Positions 24,801-34,200 of a stretch of 64,000 bases of DNA are shown one piece after another. The translations under genes were made by a program, and so were the position numbers. The notes under the pieces were generated by a model. That model did no database searches. It worked only from the letters and a program-made list of their open reading frames with translations, and was not told where the DNA came from. This stretch comes from Odontocerum albicorne. Taxonomy: Eukaryota; Arthropoda; Insecta; Trichoptera; Odontoceridae. The stretch's first letter is position 1; the number at the start of each line of letters is the position of its first letter. Where the stretch lies: assembly GCA_949825065.1 (NCBI GenBank), contig OX463856.1:14755238-14819237 (forward strand), in the 5' to 3' direction.

Positions 24801-25752
24801 AAGTGCCCCAACTGATGGTAGAACTTGTCGTGGTTGCAACAGGTTTGGCTGCAAATGCAAAGCCACCAGAAGGTGAAGGTTGATTTAGGCCAAATGGTAA
24901 AGCTGCAGGAGCTGCTGTGGTTTGAGGTGTTGGAGATTTAAAACCGAAAGCTGATTGTGCTTGGGTGGTTTGTGGTGATCCAAAACTGAAGCCGGCAGGA
25001 GCCTGGGTGGCAGCGGGGGCACCAAAGCCCAAACCACCGCCAAAAGGTGAGGTAGAGGCAGTTGTTTTAGGGGTCCCGAAGGAAAATGATGAGGCCCCTG
25101 GAGATGCTCCGAAAGCAGGTGGATTTGCAGTTGCGGGGGCAGCACCAAACGAAAATCCTGCAGGTTTGGCTGAAATATTATTGAAAAATAATTACTAACA
25201 ATTTATGGCATAAAAATATAATCACTTCCAGATTCGTACTTTTCTCCTAATACAAAGAGATATTACGTATTTCTGTGAAATGGGGGGAAAAATTACTTCC
25301 CCACAGCTTTAAAAATCCTTCCTGATTTAACAATGAAACGTCCAGTGAAGAGACATAGACGACGCCTCAATAAAAACAAAAATTAAACACCCAACACGAA
25401 AAACAGGATCTTAAACAATTCAATAAAAACGTCAAACCGTCCTACCGATAGGCACCCCGCCACCCTATAATTAAAATTATATTTATTTACACATTTATCT
25501 CATGTCCCTTTTACGATGAGAGATGACAGATCTAAACACTTCTATCCACACGCACAGCTTTTGCATCGTCCACATAAACGTATCTCATCTTACATGCTCT
25601 TGTATTTCTCATACTTAACGTTTAGATAACACTGACTAATTTCAAGTAACTTTAAATTAAATCAAACACAAAACTAAATTACCTGTCGTCGGCGAAGCGG
25701 TGCCAAAAGTTAATCCACCAGTTGTTTTCGGAGTTCCAAATGAGAAACTCAT
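6870..25752 (-). CDS. Nup62: Nucleoporin p62 (Nup62), 8 coding exons
   Basis: Nup62 is a central-channel FG nucleoporin. It forms the Nup62-Nup58-Nup54 coiled-coil complex and binds transport receptors through its FG repeats. Coding exons on the minus strand are 25752-25683, 25169-24127, 17611-17368, 16368-16179, 14839-14671, 14236-14070, 9922-9811 and 7028-6870. All introns are GT-AG and the phases join without a break to 717 codons plus TAA. Residues 1 to about 395 hold roughly 25 FG motifs (FSFG, AFGQ, NFGQ) spaced by Ala/Thr/Pro-rich linkers. Residues about 396-520 are a low-complexity Ala/Pro/Thr/Ser linker. From about 529 ('MNFGQLEESINKW') to the end runs the Nsp1_C coiled coil, closing with 'KILNAHISSMQWID' and 'RDNERSFHLTYN', as in animal Nup62. 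At 717 aa it is longer than the roughly 520 aa vertebrate and 400 aa fly proteins, mostly through the FG half and linker. The start ATG opens with the FG motif 'MSFSFGTP'. The introns, up to 6.5 kb, are filled with transposons. Confidence 0.95.
7480..8640. other. CpG-dense islands in Nup62 intron 7
   Basis: Two blocks (about 7490-7820 and 8370-8620) are clearly richer in G+C and CpG than their surroundings. They carry many copies of TGCGA/TCGCA and a small perfect hairpin ATTCCCGC-gtgtgt-GCGGGAAT near 7562. No convincing coding frame or transposon terminus is visible. Nature unknown: nested regulatory DNA, a promoter or an unrecognised mobile element are all possible. Confidence 0.4.
8641..9810. 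other. Rest of Nup62 intron 7
   Basis: AT-rich intron sequence. A fragment 'aggttggccatcccc' near 9368 looks like one end of a hAT element but no partner end is seen. Nothing else supported. Confidence 0.4.
10060..10490 (+). mobile_element. LINE 3' fragment in Nup62 intron 6
   Basis: Translation yields C-terminal LINE ORF pieces such as 'RWNEDIRNECMDKMDVL', 'TSQKCKICVEVE', 'GWTKW' and 'VEEAKVVCMDKKVWRSV' with several stops. It ends in TATGTATGTATG-type sequence, as the other copies of this family do. It is the closest relative of the 52240-53220 copy. Confidence 0.65.
10540..10910 (+). mobile_element. Second LINE family, 3' ORF fragment
   Basis: The translation across frames gives 'VLRRIFRAVNENRSWR', 'NNDTYELFKEPSDINRL' and a degenerate 'GHTHQTEESRLP' followed by 'VGRPKIEMRG'. 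This is the usual C-terminal order of an endonuclease/reverse-transcriptase LINE: a maturase-like tail with 'GHV.RM...R.P' and 'GRPK.RW'. Broken by stops. Confidence 0.6.
11104..11580 (+). mobile_element. RTE-like LINE 3' end
   Basis: This GC-richer block contains 'gatattcaacgttgg' and 'gacctgacatgacaatggga' near 11500-11530. The same sequence recurs inverted at 35050-35095, just past the RTE-like reverse transcriptase remnant at 35290-36060. It is therefore best read as the 3' end/UTR of the same retrotransposon family. No intact ORF. Confidence 0.55.
11581..12220. other. No recognisable feature (Nup62 intron 6)
   Basis: A duplicated motif 'tttttcacccaatacccata' occurs twice near 11577-11638. 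Otherwise nothing supported. Confidence 0.4.
12225..12412 (-). mobile_element. tRNA-derived SINE
   Basis: On the minus strand the element begins with a tRNA-like head. It has an A-box-like 'TGGCTTAGTTGG', the segment 'AAGACGCTTGTCTCC', and a B-box-like 'GTTTCGATTCC'. A body and the tail 'ATAAGCCCACCAGGTTGTAC' follow. The same head-body-tail arrangement is seen at 36201-36387 and, in part, at 62705-62866. It should be a Pol III-derived SINE mobilised by a LINE. Confidence 0.8.
12430..12840 (+). mobile_element. LINE 3' fragment
   Basis: Plus-strand translation gives 'RMKSTLRWFGYVE'-like, 'GRRGRGKPRYVWLDQV' and 'YMDVEEVKDV' followed by 'KVWHSSLHTL', the C-terminal block of the abundant LINE family in this window. 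Frameshifts and stops are present. Confidence 0.65.
12949..13950. mobile_element. PiggyBac-type MITE flanked by TTAA
   Basis: TTAA at 12945-12948 and 13951-13954 flank inverted ends reading CACATTGACTACTGC on the left and CACATTCACTGCC (complement) on the right. A TTAA target duplication with such short ends is the hallmark of piggyBac-type elements. An internal 'ggatgtgttaa' near 13421 may be the end of a second, nested or adjacent copy. No transposase frame is seen. Confidence 0.6.
14380..14600 (-). mobile_element. LINE 3' fragment in Nup62 intron 5
   Basis: The reverse complement translates in part to 'KKGTLIQFGHVEGMNNER' and 'GMKYLGRPRRR'. This is the 'W.GHV.RM...R' and 'GRPR.RW' signature at the end of LINE reverse-transcriptase ORFs. 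Mutated and truncated. Confidence 0.55.
14865..16170. other. Nup62 intron 4, nothing recognisable
   Basis: AT-rich intron. Short open frames on both strands (for example 15703-15906) have no recognisable motifs and no coding-like context. Confidence 0.4.
16495..16560 (+). mobile_element. tRNA-like SINE head (second type)
   Basis: The sequence 'gtctagtagtcttatggtta' followed by 'gctaagcaaaccagtattca' and 'gggttttattcac' resembles a degraded tRNA head with A and B boxes. It lies in Nup62 intron 3. Confidence 0.4.
16810..16890 (-). mobile_element. tRNA-like SINE head, minus strand
   Basis: The reverse complement reads 'CCTTGACTTATTTGTTAAGA' then a B-box-like 'GTTTGATTCCC', the layout of a tRNA-derived SINE head. 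It sits about 300 bp from the opposite-oriented head at 16495. Confidence 0.4.
17690..18030 (-). mobile_element. LINE 3' fragment in Nup62 intron 2
   Basis: The start of this block, reverse complemented, matches the LINE C-terminal region: a pattern like 'GMDMTEAKDVCRDRMK', then 'KVWRDQRGKIEKP'. It is heavily decayed, with many stops. It abuts Nup62 exon 3 on its downstream side. Confidence 0.5.
18225..19402 (+). mobile_element. Mariner (DD34D type), nearly full length but dead
   Basis: The ends CTAGGTTGTCAAAAAG and CTAGGTTAGTCAAAAAG (complement) are flanked by TA at 18223-18224 and 19403-19404. The transposase starts at 18402 ('MEKSEYRAVIKFFVLEGL'). It continues after a frameshift near 18490 with 'DDPRSGRPKSASTPE' (GRP linker), 'WVPHLLT' and 'FITMDETWVYHHDPE' (first catalytic Asp), then '[16 protein letters not shown]' (third Asp), and ends 'KCIDLMGDYTEQ'. 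A TAG stop at 18718-18720 breaks the frame. A deletion around 19105 removes the segment with the second catalytic Asp (HDNAxxH), so the element cannot encode an active enzyme. Inserted in Nup62 intron 2. Confidence 0.92.
19480..19740 (-). mobile_element. LINE fragment
   Basis: The reverse complement has the pattern of the LINE thumb/connection region: 'ESNIYDVETHVLRKICG' then 'INEDIRNECISKLVDGL'. This is the part just before the C-terminal block of the common LINE family. Stops are present. Confidence 0.5.
20165..21449 (-). mobile_element. Mariner, full length (1285 bp), degenerate
   Basis: The termini TTAGGTAAAGCGGAAAGAAA and TTAGGTAAAGCGAAAAGAAA (complement) are flanked by TA on both sides. 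Minus-strand translation gives 'KPEIEETHLRYFMLFLFD', 'SKDKPKIGRPLKIDD' (linker), 'WEPHELSPTAMEQR' (WVPHEL motif) and 'FLRKIVTEDEKWVLYTNP' (first Asp region). A 'HPPYLPDIAPLDYHIF'-like stretch appears near 20450. Multiple stops and frameshifts show decay. The full 1.28 kb mariner length is kept. Inserted in Nup62 intron 2. Confidence 0.88.
21463..21525 (-). mobile_element. SINE tail fragment
   Basis: The block 'ctggcgggcttattaccacg' and 'aagaaagatgttaaaggggc' matches the 3' part of the SINEs at 12225 and 36201. The tRNA head is missing. It begins 14 bp from the end of the mariner at 20165-21449. Confidence 0.65.
21625..21905 (+). mobile_element. Mariner deletion derivative
   Basis: The left part 'caataagtcccgggactaac' is a mariner-like 5' end. 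It is joined to a 3' end that encodes 'DDGIKNCISKAGDYVEK' followed by a stop, the typical last codons of a mariner transposase. Nearly the whole coding region is deleted. Confidence 0.6.
22200..22560 (-). mobile_element. Mariner deletion derivative
   Basis: The minus strand encodes 'AALKRSLDAVYEESSLS', then 'RLGRESLKDDHRQGTPAEA' (HTH and GRP linker). It then jumps directly to 'DIHRSKKCIDYRGDYIEK' and a stop. The N-terminal and C-terminal ends of a mariner transposase are therefore fused by deletion of the catalytic core. Confidence 0.65.
22741..23565 (+). mobile_element. Mariner, internally deleted (825 bp)
   Basis: The inverted ends share TCCAGAAAGTAAAGAACG and lie next to TA on both sides. 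From about 22901 it encodes 'MAAPIENPTKCEVCSVI' and 'FLNAQNVRPIEIYRQL'. After a deletion come 'RKVMATVFWDRKGLIHVE', '[18 protein letters not shown]' (third Asp region) and the C-terminus 'NKCLECYGDYIEK'. The first two catalytic Asp segments are lost. Inserted in Nup62 intron 2 close to exon 2. Confidence 0.88.
23568..24126. other. Nup62 intron 2, 5' end; nothing recognisable
   Basis: AT-rich intron. The stretch 'attgagcctttgggctta' near 23653 recurs near 28837, so an unclassified dispersed repeat may lie here. Confidence 0.4.
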
Positions 25753-27069
25753 TTTGTAATATTTTTTATTTACGAAATACTAAAACGCTTATCAAAGTAT
25801 TGCGCGACAGATATTATACATTAGAGCTACACATAAAAGTGCGTCTTATACGTTTTGAATAAGAATTGTCAACAATCATAACCTAACTTTCGAAGGAAAA
25901 ACTGTAGACAAAGATAGATGGCATGTCCCACAAACAAGAAGTTATTTTTAAGACTGGTACTCCATTACGCATACTATATTTATAAAGAGCTGTGTCTGGG
26001 CATTATATTTCAAATCTTTTCAAAAAAACCTGAGATGGTTAAAATACTGGAAGTTCAATTACGTAGAAAAATCTTGATATTAAAATTAAATTCATCAGTG
26101 TCGTATTCTTATTAAATACTCAGGTGTCCTGGGTTTGATTTCCGATCTGGTTTTATTTGCAGGTCTTTTTCAAATTATTTTCTTGTTATAGTGATACTAA
26201 TAGATTCTTTTTATAAATGTTTTGAGTAATAATTAGAAATGTTTTTTATGTCTTATATTAAACGTGTTCAACATAAAACGTTTAAGATATGTTAAATAAA
26301 AACTAGGAAGACCTTATGGTTAATTTCCGTAAACCATAAAGAATACGAATGTACATGTATTGTCGTTATAATTTAACTCCTTATTTTATATCGACTATAA
26401 ATAAGGTTGAAATTTTAAAAAAATAATACACTTTTAAAATGTGGATGTACCGATTAAGTATATCGTGGGTGGACTAATAAGAAATCTAAATTGCTCACTA
26501 TAAAATGGAAGCTTCAATATTTTATATTTTCAACAGAATGTACAGATACCTTCTTTATAATATATTTTTAATAGAGTTAAGATTGAACAGGACATTATCA
26601 TATAAATTTCGCACTAGGAATTGTACCAGAATATATAAAAAAGACATGTATTTAAAAATTAGTAAAACAACTACGAACAAACAGTTGGAGGTAAAAGATA
26701 TGTTTTTTGAAAATTAAATGTTGGTGTGTTTAATTTTATCAAAATTAATTCAAATATTGAGAAAAGCAATAAAAACATATTTGTATCATTTATGGAAAAA
26801 TATATCATTTTTCAAAGTTAGTTTGCCTTCAGAGAACATAGAAATATACACAATGCTATTACATAATCAACTCAATTGATTCATTTTAGTTTACATGCTA
26901 ATTAAAAAATATGAGTATTTTCTTAGATCTCACCATAACATCGCTTTTGATCACATGTCATTTTAATTAAAAAAATATAATCCATAGGATTTGTAGGAAC
27001 TACGAGTACTTTCAAATACTTTATTAGTTAATGTATTAATGAAAACAGTATGTAAAACTAGATGGATGT
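25753..27069. other. Region upstream of Nup62
   Basis: This holds the presumed Nup62 5' UTR and promoter just above 25752. No TATA box or initiator can be assigned with confidence. A B-box-like 'gggtttgatttcc' near 26130 may be a degraded SINE head. Confidence 0.4.
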
Positions 27070-27620
27070 AAAATTAACTACCAAAACATCAGGTTTACCA
27101 CAAGGTAACATATTGAAACCTATTATTTTCTTTATATAAATACACCAATATTATATCTAAACTTTGCAATAAAGATCGTGAAATTATGTTATAATAAAAA
27201 TACTGAAGTTTTGTTTGGCTACATATTTATGATAAGATGAAAACTAAGATATTGAAAATCAGTAATAGCGAGATCATAATTTTGTAAACCTTAACATAGA
27301 AAAGGTGAAAAAAGTATATAACTTTCACAATCAGAAAAAAACGTTTTCCTATCAACTAAAATATCTCCACCTCTGTCCTATGTCAAGTTCATTAACATGT
27401 TAATGTGAAAAAAATATCATGTAGAGAATATTTAATATCTTGGACAATTAATAAACAACCATAGATGAAATTTACAATCCATATTAGAAAATTAATGTAC
27501 ATATGAAAATTATCAGAAACATGAAGAACTTAAAATAATTATTTGAAATCATTTATGTTTATGTTATTGTTTACTCATTTATGGTTTTTGGAGTTGGGAA
27601 GTAGCAACCAATTTTATGTT
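27070..27620 (+). mobile_element. CR1/jockey-like reverse transcriptase remnant
   Basis: Plus-strand translation in shifting frames gives 'KTSGLPQGNILKPIIFFI' (the SGVPQGSVLGPLLFxIYIND motif). Later pieces resemble 'LNIEKVKKVYNFHNQKK', 'KINVHMKIIRNMKNLK' and 'LIYGFWSWE' (the late 'YGIxxWG' motif). Order and spacing fit a CR1/jockey-type LINE. Stops throughout. Confidence 0.5.
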
Positions 27621-27684
27621 CTATCTTTTGTTTTTACTTAATATTGCCAGAGATAATACAGAATTCTTGCTTTGTTAGCGACCA

Positions 27685-27760
27685 TGGTCCAGCAGAAAAT
27701 ATCCATATTAAGCAAGCAAGTGCTCCAGGTTCAATCTCTGGTGGATTAAGTTATTAACTG
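27685..27760 (+). mobile_element. Possible tRNA-derived SINE head
   Basis: 'tggtccagcag' and 'ccaggttcaatctctggtgg' have the spacing of A- and B-box regions of a tRNA-derived SINE, but the body is not recognisable. Confidence 0.3.
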
Positions 27761-28123
27761 GTTATACTCTTAAACCATGTTACACCTAAATTTATGTTTA
27801 TTTGTAGCTTAAAGCATCTCAAAAATAGTGTTGTTTAAAACTCTGCCTAACGAAAGATTGTTACAGATTAAACATGACAATCTTTTTATAGTTTTGATCT
27901 TCTTGCCGTTGGAACTTTGGGTTTGATCAGAAATGTGCTGCTAAAATGTAACAGCTTGTACACAATAAACCAATACACACAGGAATCTCCTGGCTTATAA
28001 TTATATTCGATCATGATGTATTGAATTATTGCTCTGAAAGCAATCATTAGAATATTTCAAAGTAAGCATTGCCCCATCTAATATGACTTCATTTCACTAT
28101 TCTGAAAGTCTTGTAATTAAGAA

Positions 28124-28271
28124 AGGTACGTGTAAAATCTCTTCTTAAAAATATAAAAAAGGTCCTATTACTTGAATCTCTAATTAACAAAATACCAGGT
28201 ACATGTAAAATCTCTTCTCAAGAATATGAAAAAAGTCCTATTACTTGAATCACTCACCAATAAAATACTAC
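28124..28271. repeat. Tandem duplication, about 72 bp x 2
   Basis: Two adjacent units share 'atgtaaaatctcttct' (first copy 'gtgtaaaatctcttct') and 'gtcctattacttgaatc' at matching positions. Few differences suggest a fairly recent duplication. Confidence 0.75.
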
Positions 28272-28629
28272 GAAAACTGTTAAATATGTCTTAAATGTTT
28301 CATTGAAGGTTTTTATAATGTCGCATTTTCATTTAAAAAAATGTAACAAAAAGATTTTTCTAACAGGGGCAGGATTTCCACATAGGCATGTGAGTGAGGA
28401 CTGATGCAAATATAGAGTGTGTTTAAGAGTTAGAACAGTATTCACAATGAGGTTGGCTGCGATGTGTCAGGAGAGATTGAGGGGAATAATGAGCATTTTA
28501 GAAGGAATAATGGAAAGTCATGACCCTCAGTCATAAGATTATGACAAGGTTAAATTCCATTTCTATCAGTTCAAGTACCCATTTATTTTTCAAATTTTAC
28601 TTTTGATTTATTTAATTTTTATTTTCAAA

Positions 28630-28782
28630 AGCATGAACCTACGTACCCTAGTTGGTAATTTGTCAGTTTTTTGACCCGGGGGCTTTTCTCCGTTTTTTTT
28701 TCAAAAATATTTCTGTCTTTAACATCTTTTTGGTTAGTTGGAAGAGATTGTCACATTGCAATAAACCAGGTTGTACTGTATA
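28630..28782 (+). mobile_element. tRNA-derived SINE, plus strand, degraded
   Basis: An A-box-like 'taccctagttggtaat' near 28648 is followed about 60 bp later by the body 'ttaacatctttttggttagt' and the tail 'ataaaccaggttgtactgta'. These are the complement of the bodies and tails at 12225 and 36201. Confidence 0.6.
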
Positions 28783-28789
28783 TAACAAA

Positions 28790-31240
28790 AGTGTAATACA
28801 ATACTTTTAGGCAATATTATCTACTACCATGTTAATTGAGCCTTTGGGCTTAGAAACACTGAATAAGGGATGTAACTTCTTCTCTATCATTGAATATGCT
28901 GATAATACTATCACACATGAAAAAGTAAGAATAAATTTGTAGATGAACTCTTAACTAGACAAGAACTTACTAAAACTCTCACAGGGAAGACAACTATCAT
29001 ATCAACTAGGGCATGCGAGTTGCCAGAATACCCCGTGGTTATTCAACTTGCCCTTCCTTCCTGCCGTTCCCGCAATATCATCTTACTTGGTTCATAGTTT
29101 CTCTTAGTTTCATTTTATCGCCCAGGGTTTTTGTATTGTCATTCATAAGTCTACTGCAACATTGCCTGCGAAGTGCTACTTCAGTTTACTTAAAAAATGG
29201 TTTCTCATTGTTTATGTATTGAATTGTGAATAAAAAAAAGAGCAAAACTAGTAAAAGTCAATTTTAGAAATAATTCAACAGTCAATATTTTCCATTTATT
29301 AAATTAGATTTCGTTGTTTATTGCCAACAGAAACTAAAAAAGTCAAATGATTTATTATTAAAAATAAGTTTTTCAACACTTAAAATTACTTTTATAAATT
29401 TTTTATTGTTGGTCTATACAATTATTAGGGTTTAGTTTTGACAATATTATTTTGATTGGGATTTTTAAACAATAATATTTATCTCGGTGTCTGTTAAATT
29501 GAAAGGTATATTTAACATACATATCTGATAAATAGTAATCGTTCCGTTTATGGGGTTTACATTTACGGGAATTAATTTGAATGCAATGCAAATCAGCAGA
29601 CTTTAGATGAAATTGAAACAGCTACAACTAGATGCATCCTGTGAGAGTGATTTTGAATAAACAAGTACAACAAATTTAAGTTCTGTATTTTTTTTCTTCA
29701 TGTAAATAAATCATAAAGCCCTTATCAAAATGTGTATTTTATTACTTGTTAGTAACCGCTTATATAGACTTATTAAAAAAATTATTAAAACTTCTCAAAT
29801 TATTAACGAGTAGAATATCTGGAAATGTGTAAAAGATTTTACATGCCATTCAATGACTCCATTTATGTGCTTTTATTCACCTAAATAGAGAGATTACTGT
29901 ATTGTGTACTTTCAAATCATGTTTTTTTTTCTGTATTTCTATCTCACCATACCAACAAATGGTGCAACTTTCCAAATCAAGATCTAAGCATATAGATGTA
30001 CTCGTATCTGACTCATTTGAGTTTTTTATTGGTCTTTGACAGAGAGATACACAGCAAACCTCATTAGAATATAGCAAAAATATAGCAACATAAATAACTA
30101 TTTTGTGGCTTTGTCTCTTTACTAAAGCCTCACTTCCTCACCAGAAATATAAATTGCCAGCTTGATAAAACACTTAAGTGCTGATGTATTTATCGGACAC
30201 ATAGACAGTTCCAAAGAGTTATAAAAAAGTTCCCTATACTTTAAGAAAATGATACCTGAAGATAATGACAAAGCTACAATGAACTCTGCACCATATGGTA
30301 AAGGTAGTGGAATGAAAATATTTAAAAACAAGTATACTGTTATATCACCATGAGGTGATGAACTTAATGAACTAAAAATATTTCAATTTTCTAATGTAGA
30401 TTGTGTTGAATAGAAATTTATTTTGTCCCTCATAACAGCGTGGATGGGTTCAAACTGAACTGAACTGGCATAACACTAGCAAAGAATGCTTTGTTCAGTG
30501 ATCCGATGGGGATTAGGAGAGTGGGACGTTCTTAGTTATGATGATGGTTGTGTGGTTTGATGAAAGACTGCTCTGGAGTATCTGGAATTATCTTAATATC
30601 CTCCAAATGGTTAATGTGAGAACCAATGACAACATGGCAAAATGGGGAATACTATGTGGGGAATTGACACTACATATGCACCCAGGAACAGTCCATGCAA
30701 CATTTTTTGCAGTACTCAAGAAACCTGATAATATAAGGAAGAGAACTTCATTTATGGAACACTCAGCAGAGTCTAGTTGGCACTACCAGGTGAAAATAAT
30801 GAAGTGCCTTTGGCATAATAAGATTTACTTTGATGGCCACATCAACACTAAGTTTTTAGTTTAAAATATTAAGCAAACTATTTGAGATGATAACCCTACT
30901 TGAATAATTTTGAAACAATAAATTTTGTATTTCAAAATCAACTGTATATGTAAATGAAACATGCATTAACTTTTTTTTTGCATGGCATGTGTGAGGTATG
31001 TTTTTTCATATTTTTTTTACCAACAAAATGGATCAAATATATGAAAGGAAATAAAAAAGTGTTCAGAAAAATGTTTATTGAATATTTAAAAATTGTTATA
31101 ACAGCATGTATAAAAGATAGATCAGCCCATGAGAACATTCAAAATTTCAGGAGTTTCTGAATAAATTTTAAGCCAATAATTCTTAGTGAAAAAAAATTCA
31201 ATCGAAAGTTTGAACAAACTATCAATAATGAAATAACATC
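28790..31240. other. Intergenic DNA upstream of the serine protease
   Basis: AT-rich. Several short open frames (for example 29013-29222 and 30538-30864) show no domain, no flanking splice logic and no recognised motif, so I do not call them genes. The promoter of the protease gene must lie in the right part but no clear core element is visible. Confidence 0.4.
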
Positions 31241-34200
31241 ATGGTACATTTTAAATTAAATATCGGCTTATTATTATTTGTATTTTTTTCAATTTCACGT
31301 GAGTATTTAATTGATAATTGGTTTATAGTGAAATGTTTGTAATCAAATATGATTTTACAATATATTCCTGAGGCAAAGGGGTGATTTATATAATGTCGCA
31401 GTTTAAAATTTAAAAACATGTGTAACAATGAGGCACATAGAGAGCAGCTCCACATTAGCATGTGAGTGAGTTACTGATGCAAATGAGTTAAGTAAAAGAA
31501 ATTTAATGAAATGAGTGTGTGGTGAGGATTGTAGATGATTTTGTTGTTATAATGCATTGGAATTGTGTGATTATGATGCATTGAAATCGTGTGATAGATT
31601 TGGATTTAAGTATGTATGGATGTGAATGCAGATTGTGAGTGTTTAAGTTGAATGTTTTAGTAGTTAAGACAAATGCATGAAATTAATGATTAAGAAATGA
31701 GACCATATCGCTATAGGCCTTACCTAGTGAAGTGCTCTAAATCCATAAAATGGAGGGTTTTTGCATAGTTATTTACTTGTTCTCTATGTTGCGCTTTTTC
31801 ATTAATACAATTTAATTTGTAAATGTTGTACTCGCATGGTGGATAAAAATTGTCAATAAAGAAATATCAGAGTTTGACTTCCTAAAAATGATAATATTGT
31901 ATTGAATTGTTTAGAAAAAATATGTATGCTTGTGTACAACCATTAAAAATACAGATTTTCTCTGTTTTTTCCAGCATTTATACTCAGTTTTTTTTTATGT
32001 TATCATTATCAATGTTACCATCCTGCTGAGAATTCCCAGACAAATTATCATTAATGATATTTGGTAAATTAAACCCAGTCTAAAATGATGCTATATACTC
32101 CTTACATTGTTTTGACAGCTTCATTAGTTGATCACATATAAAAAAGCCTTTCTGGCACCTGCACGCAGCAGTCAGATAGATTTTGTCTGGGTGAAAAGAA
32201 AGAATATTTTCCAATTTATGGTACCTTGAAGGTTCTCTACCATTTTCTCTCAAACAAATTGCATCATTCTATTGGAAACATTTCATTATACACTAGTTAT
32301 AAATAAATATATAGTAACTTTTAACGGAGGCTAGTTCCGAAATTTGGTCATGATTGAAAAAAGTGCATTGGAATTTTAAGGAAGTTGTGATATGAGAATT
32401 TCTGCAATTGGTAGTATTTATATCAAAATATACTTAAAATGCAGGGTATTATTTAGAATCTGCATCAACAGTGGATGAAATGAATAAAAGTACTATATGC
32501 GCTTTACAAAATGTATGCACTATTTATGTTGGTACAACCCATGACAAATGATCTAGTTCATCTTTAGATGTATGAGTAGCATAACCACATTGAGGAGCTG
32601 CCATTGGTTCTGTCACATATAAAGGATGGTGCTCAGAAATTTGCTCATTTTTTAACTGTATTCGATCAAAATTAGTCTTATTTTGATTATCCATAAAATG
32701 TTAAGGCTGGTCTGAATTGGAATGTTAAAACTGGTCTGAATTGGAAATCTCTGAACTCCTGAAGGCAGGACATTAAGAATTATATTTTAGAAAAAGCAAG
32801 GTGGGAAAAGCCTATTGGGGTAAACCATAGGCATGAATAATTGAAATAAAATAAATGTTTTTTTTTCTGTATTTAAAGAATTATTTTAACACTTTGCATG
32901 CAGGAGACTTGAATCACAGTCGAGATTGCATAGCTTATAAAAAGCGGGAGACGGCAGCGATGACTGGGCGGCGACAACGGAATCAGTGATTACTGTCACG
33001 TTTTTTTAAACTTCGATGGTTCAAATATTATACTGCCATCTGTTTTCCTCAATCCTTAGTATTTAATGTCAGGATATATACGAGGCAAATCCAGAAACTA
33101 AGTGTACTGAATTATTGTAGGTTACAATTTTTTTTATTTAAACAAAAAAATTAGGTGGTTACCGTAGTACATATGTAAGCTATTTTTCGACATAGTCGCC
33201 ATTCCTCTCAATGCAGGTGGTGAAGCGGGGTACAACTTTTTGATGCCTTCCTCGAAGTAGTTTCCCGCCAACCTCTCCGTCTACTTCTGCACCTCCTCCT
33301 TTACCTCCTCGTCGGTTGAAAACCTTTTTCCACCCATGTGCAGCTTCAGGGAGGTAAAGGGACGAGGCGAGCAGTTCTTGCCTCCCTGAAGCTGCACATG
33401 GGTGGAAAAAGGTTTTCAACTGACGAGGAGGTAAAAGAGGAGGTGGAGAAGTGGACGGAGAGGTTGGCGGGAAACTACTTCGAGGAAGGCATCAAAAAGT
33501 TGTACCCCGCTTCCCCACCTGCATTGAGAGGAATGGCGACTATGTCGAAAAATAGCTTACATATGTACTACGGTAACCACGTAATTTTTTTGTTTAAATA
33601 AAAAAAATTGTTACCTACAAAAATTCAGTACACTTTGTTTCTGGATATGCCTCGTATCATGCCTCAGAAGAAGTCTAAAGGATTTGCATATTCCTAGTGA
33701 TTCAGAAATATTTAAAAGTGATTCGGAATAGTTTTTACATTTTAAAAAATAAATTTAAGAAATTTGGCAATTTGAGATTATTTCAACTCATTATTTTATG
33801 TATCATATATTAGAGAAAGAAGAATATATCATTATAACTCCCTTCTTTATGTCAACTTTTTTTTACTTTTATTTCATTTGTTATAAATATTGATGAGTAT
33901 TTTTATAAACCTATATTCTATATTACATCTTTCTTTTATATTTCACAATTTTTCAATGATAAATTAATTTTTTATGTTTATTAATAAGCAGCTTTGCATG
34001 AATTTGATAAGCGGTTTGTCTTCGCCTGCATACATTTAGGTAATTAATTCATTAGAATTTTTCAGTCATTTGATAATTTTATATTTTGTTATATATTTTA
34101 ATAGTGATTGAAGCAGTCACAGCACTATTCAGAGAGAACAATTCTCAATCAAATAATCGAGTGAAGGGAGGGGCATTTGCTTCAATCTCGGATTTCCCTT

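Noticed and set aside
24131..24811. Several long open frames on both strands over the FG-repeat exon
   Set aside because: They are shadows of the low-complexity repeats of Nup62 exon 2; only the minus-strand frame with FG motifs has matching splice sites and phase.
30538..30864. A 108-codon open frame upstream of the serine protease
   Set aside because: No recognisable motif, no supporting splice structure and no repeat evidence; probably chance.
33180..33419. Two 80-codon open frames on opposite strands as possible genes
   Set aside because: Both are arms of the palindromic mariner and encode the same transposase tail.
34086..34106. ATG at 34086 as start of the serine protease
   Set aside because: It lies in the intron before the acceptor at 34104; the upstream exon at 31241 supplies a signal peptide and the correct phase.
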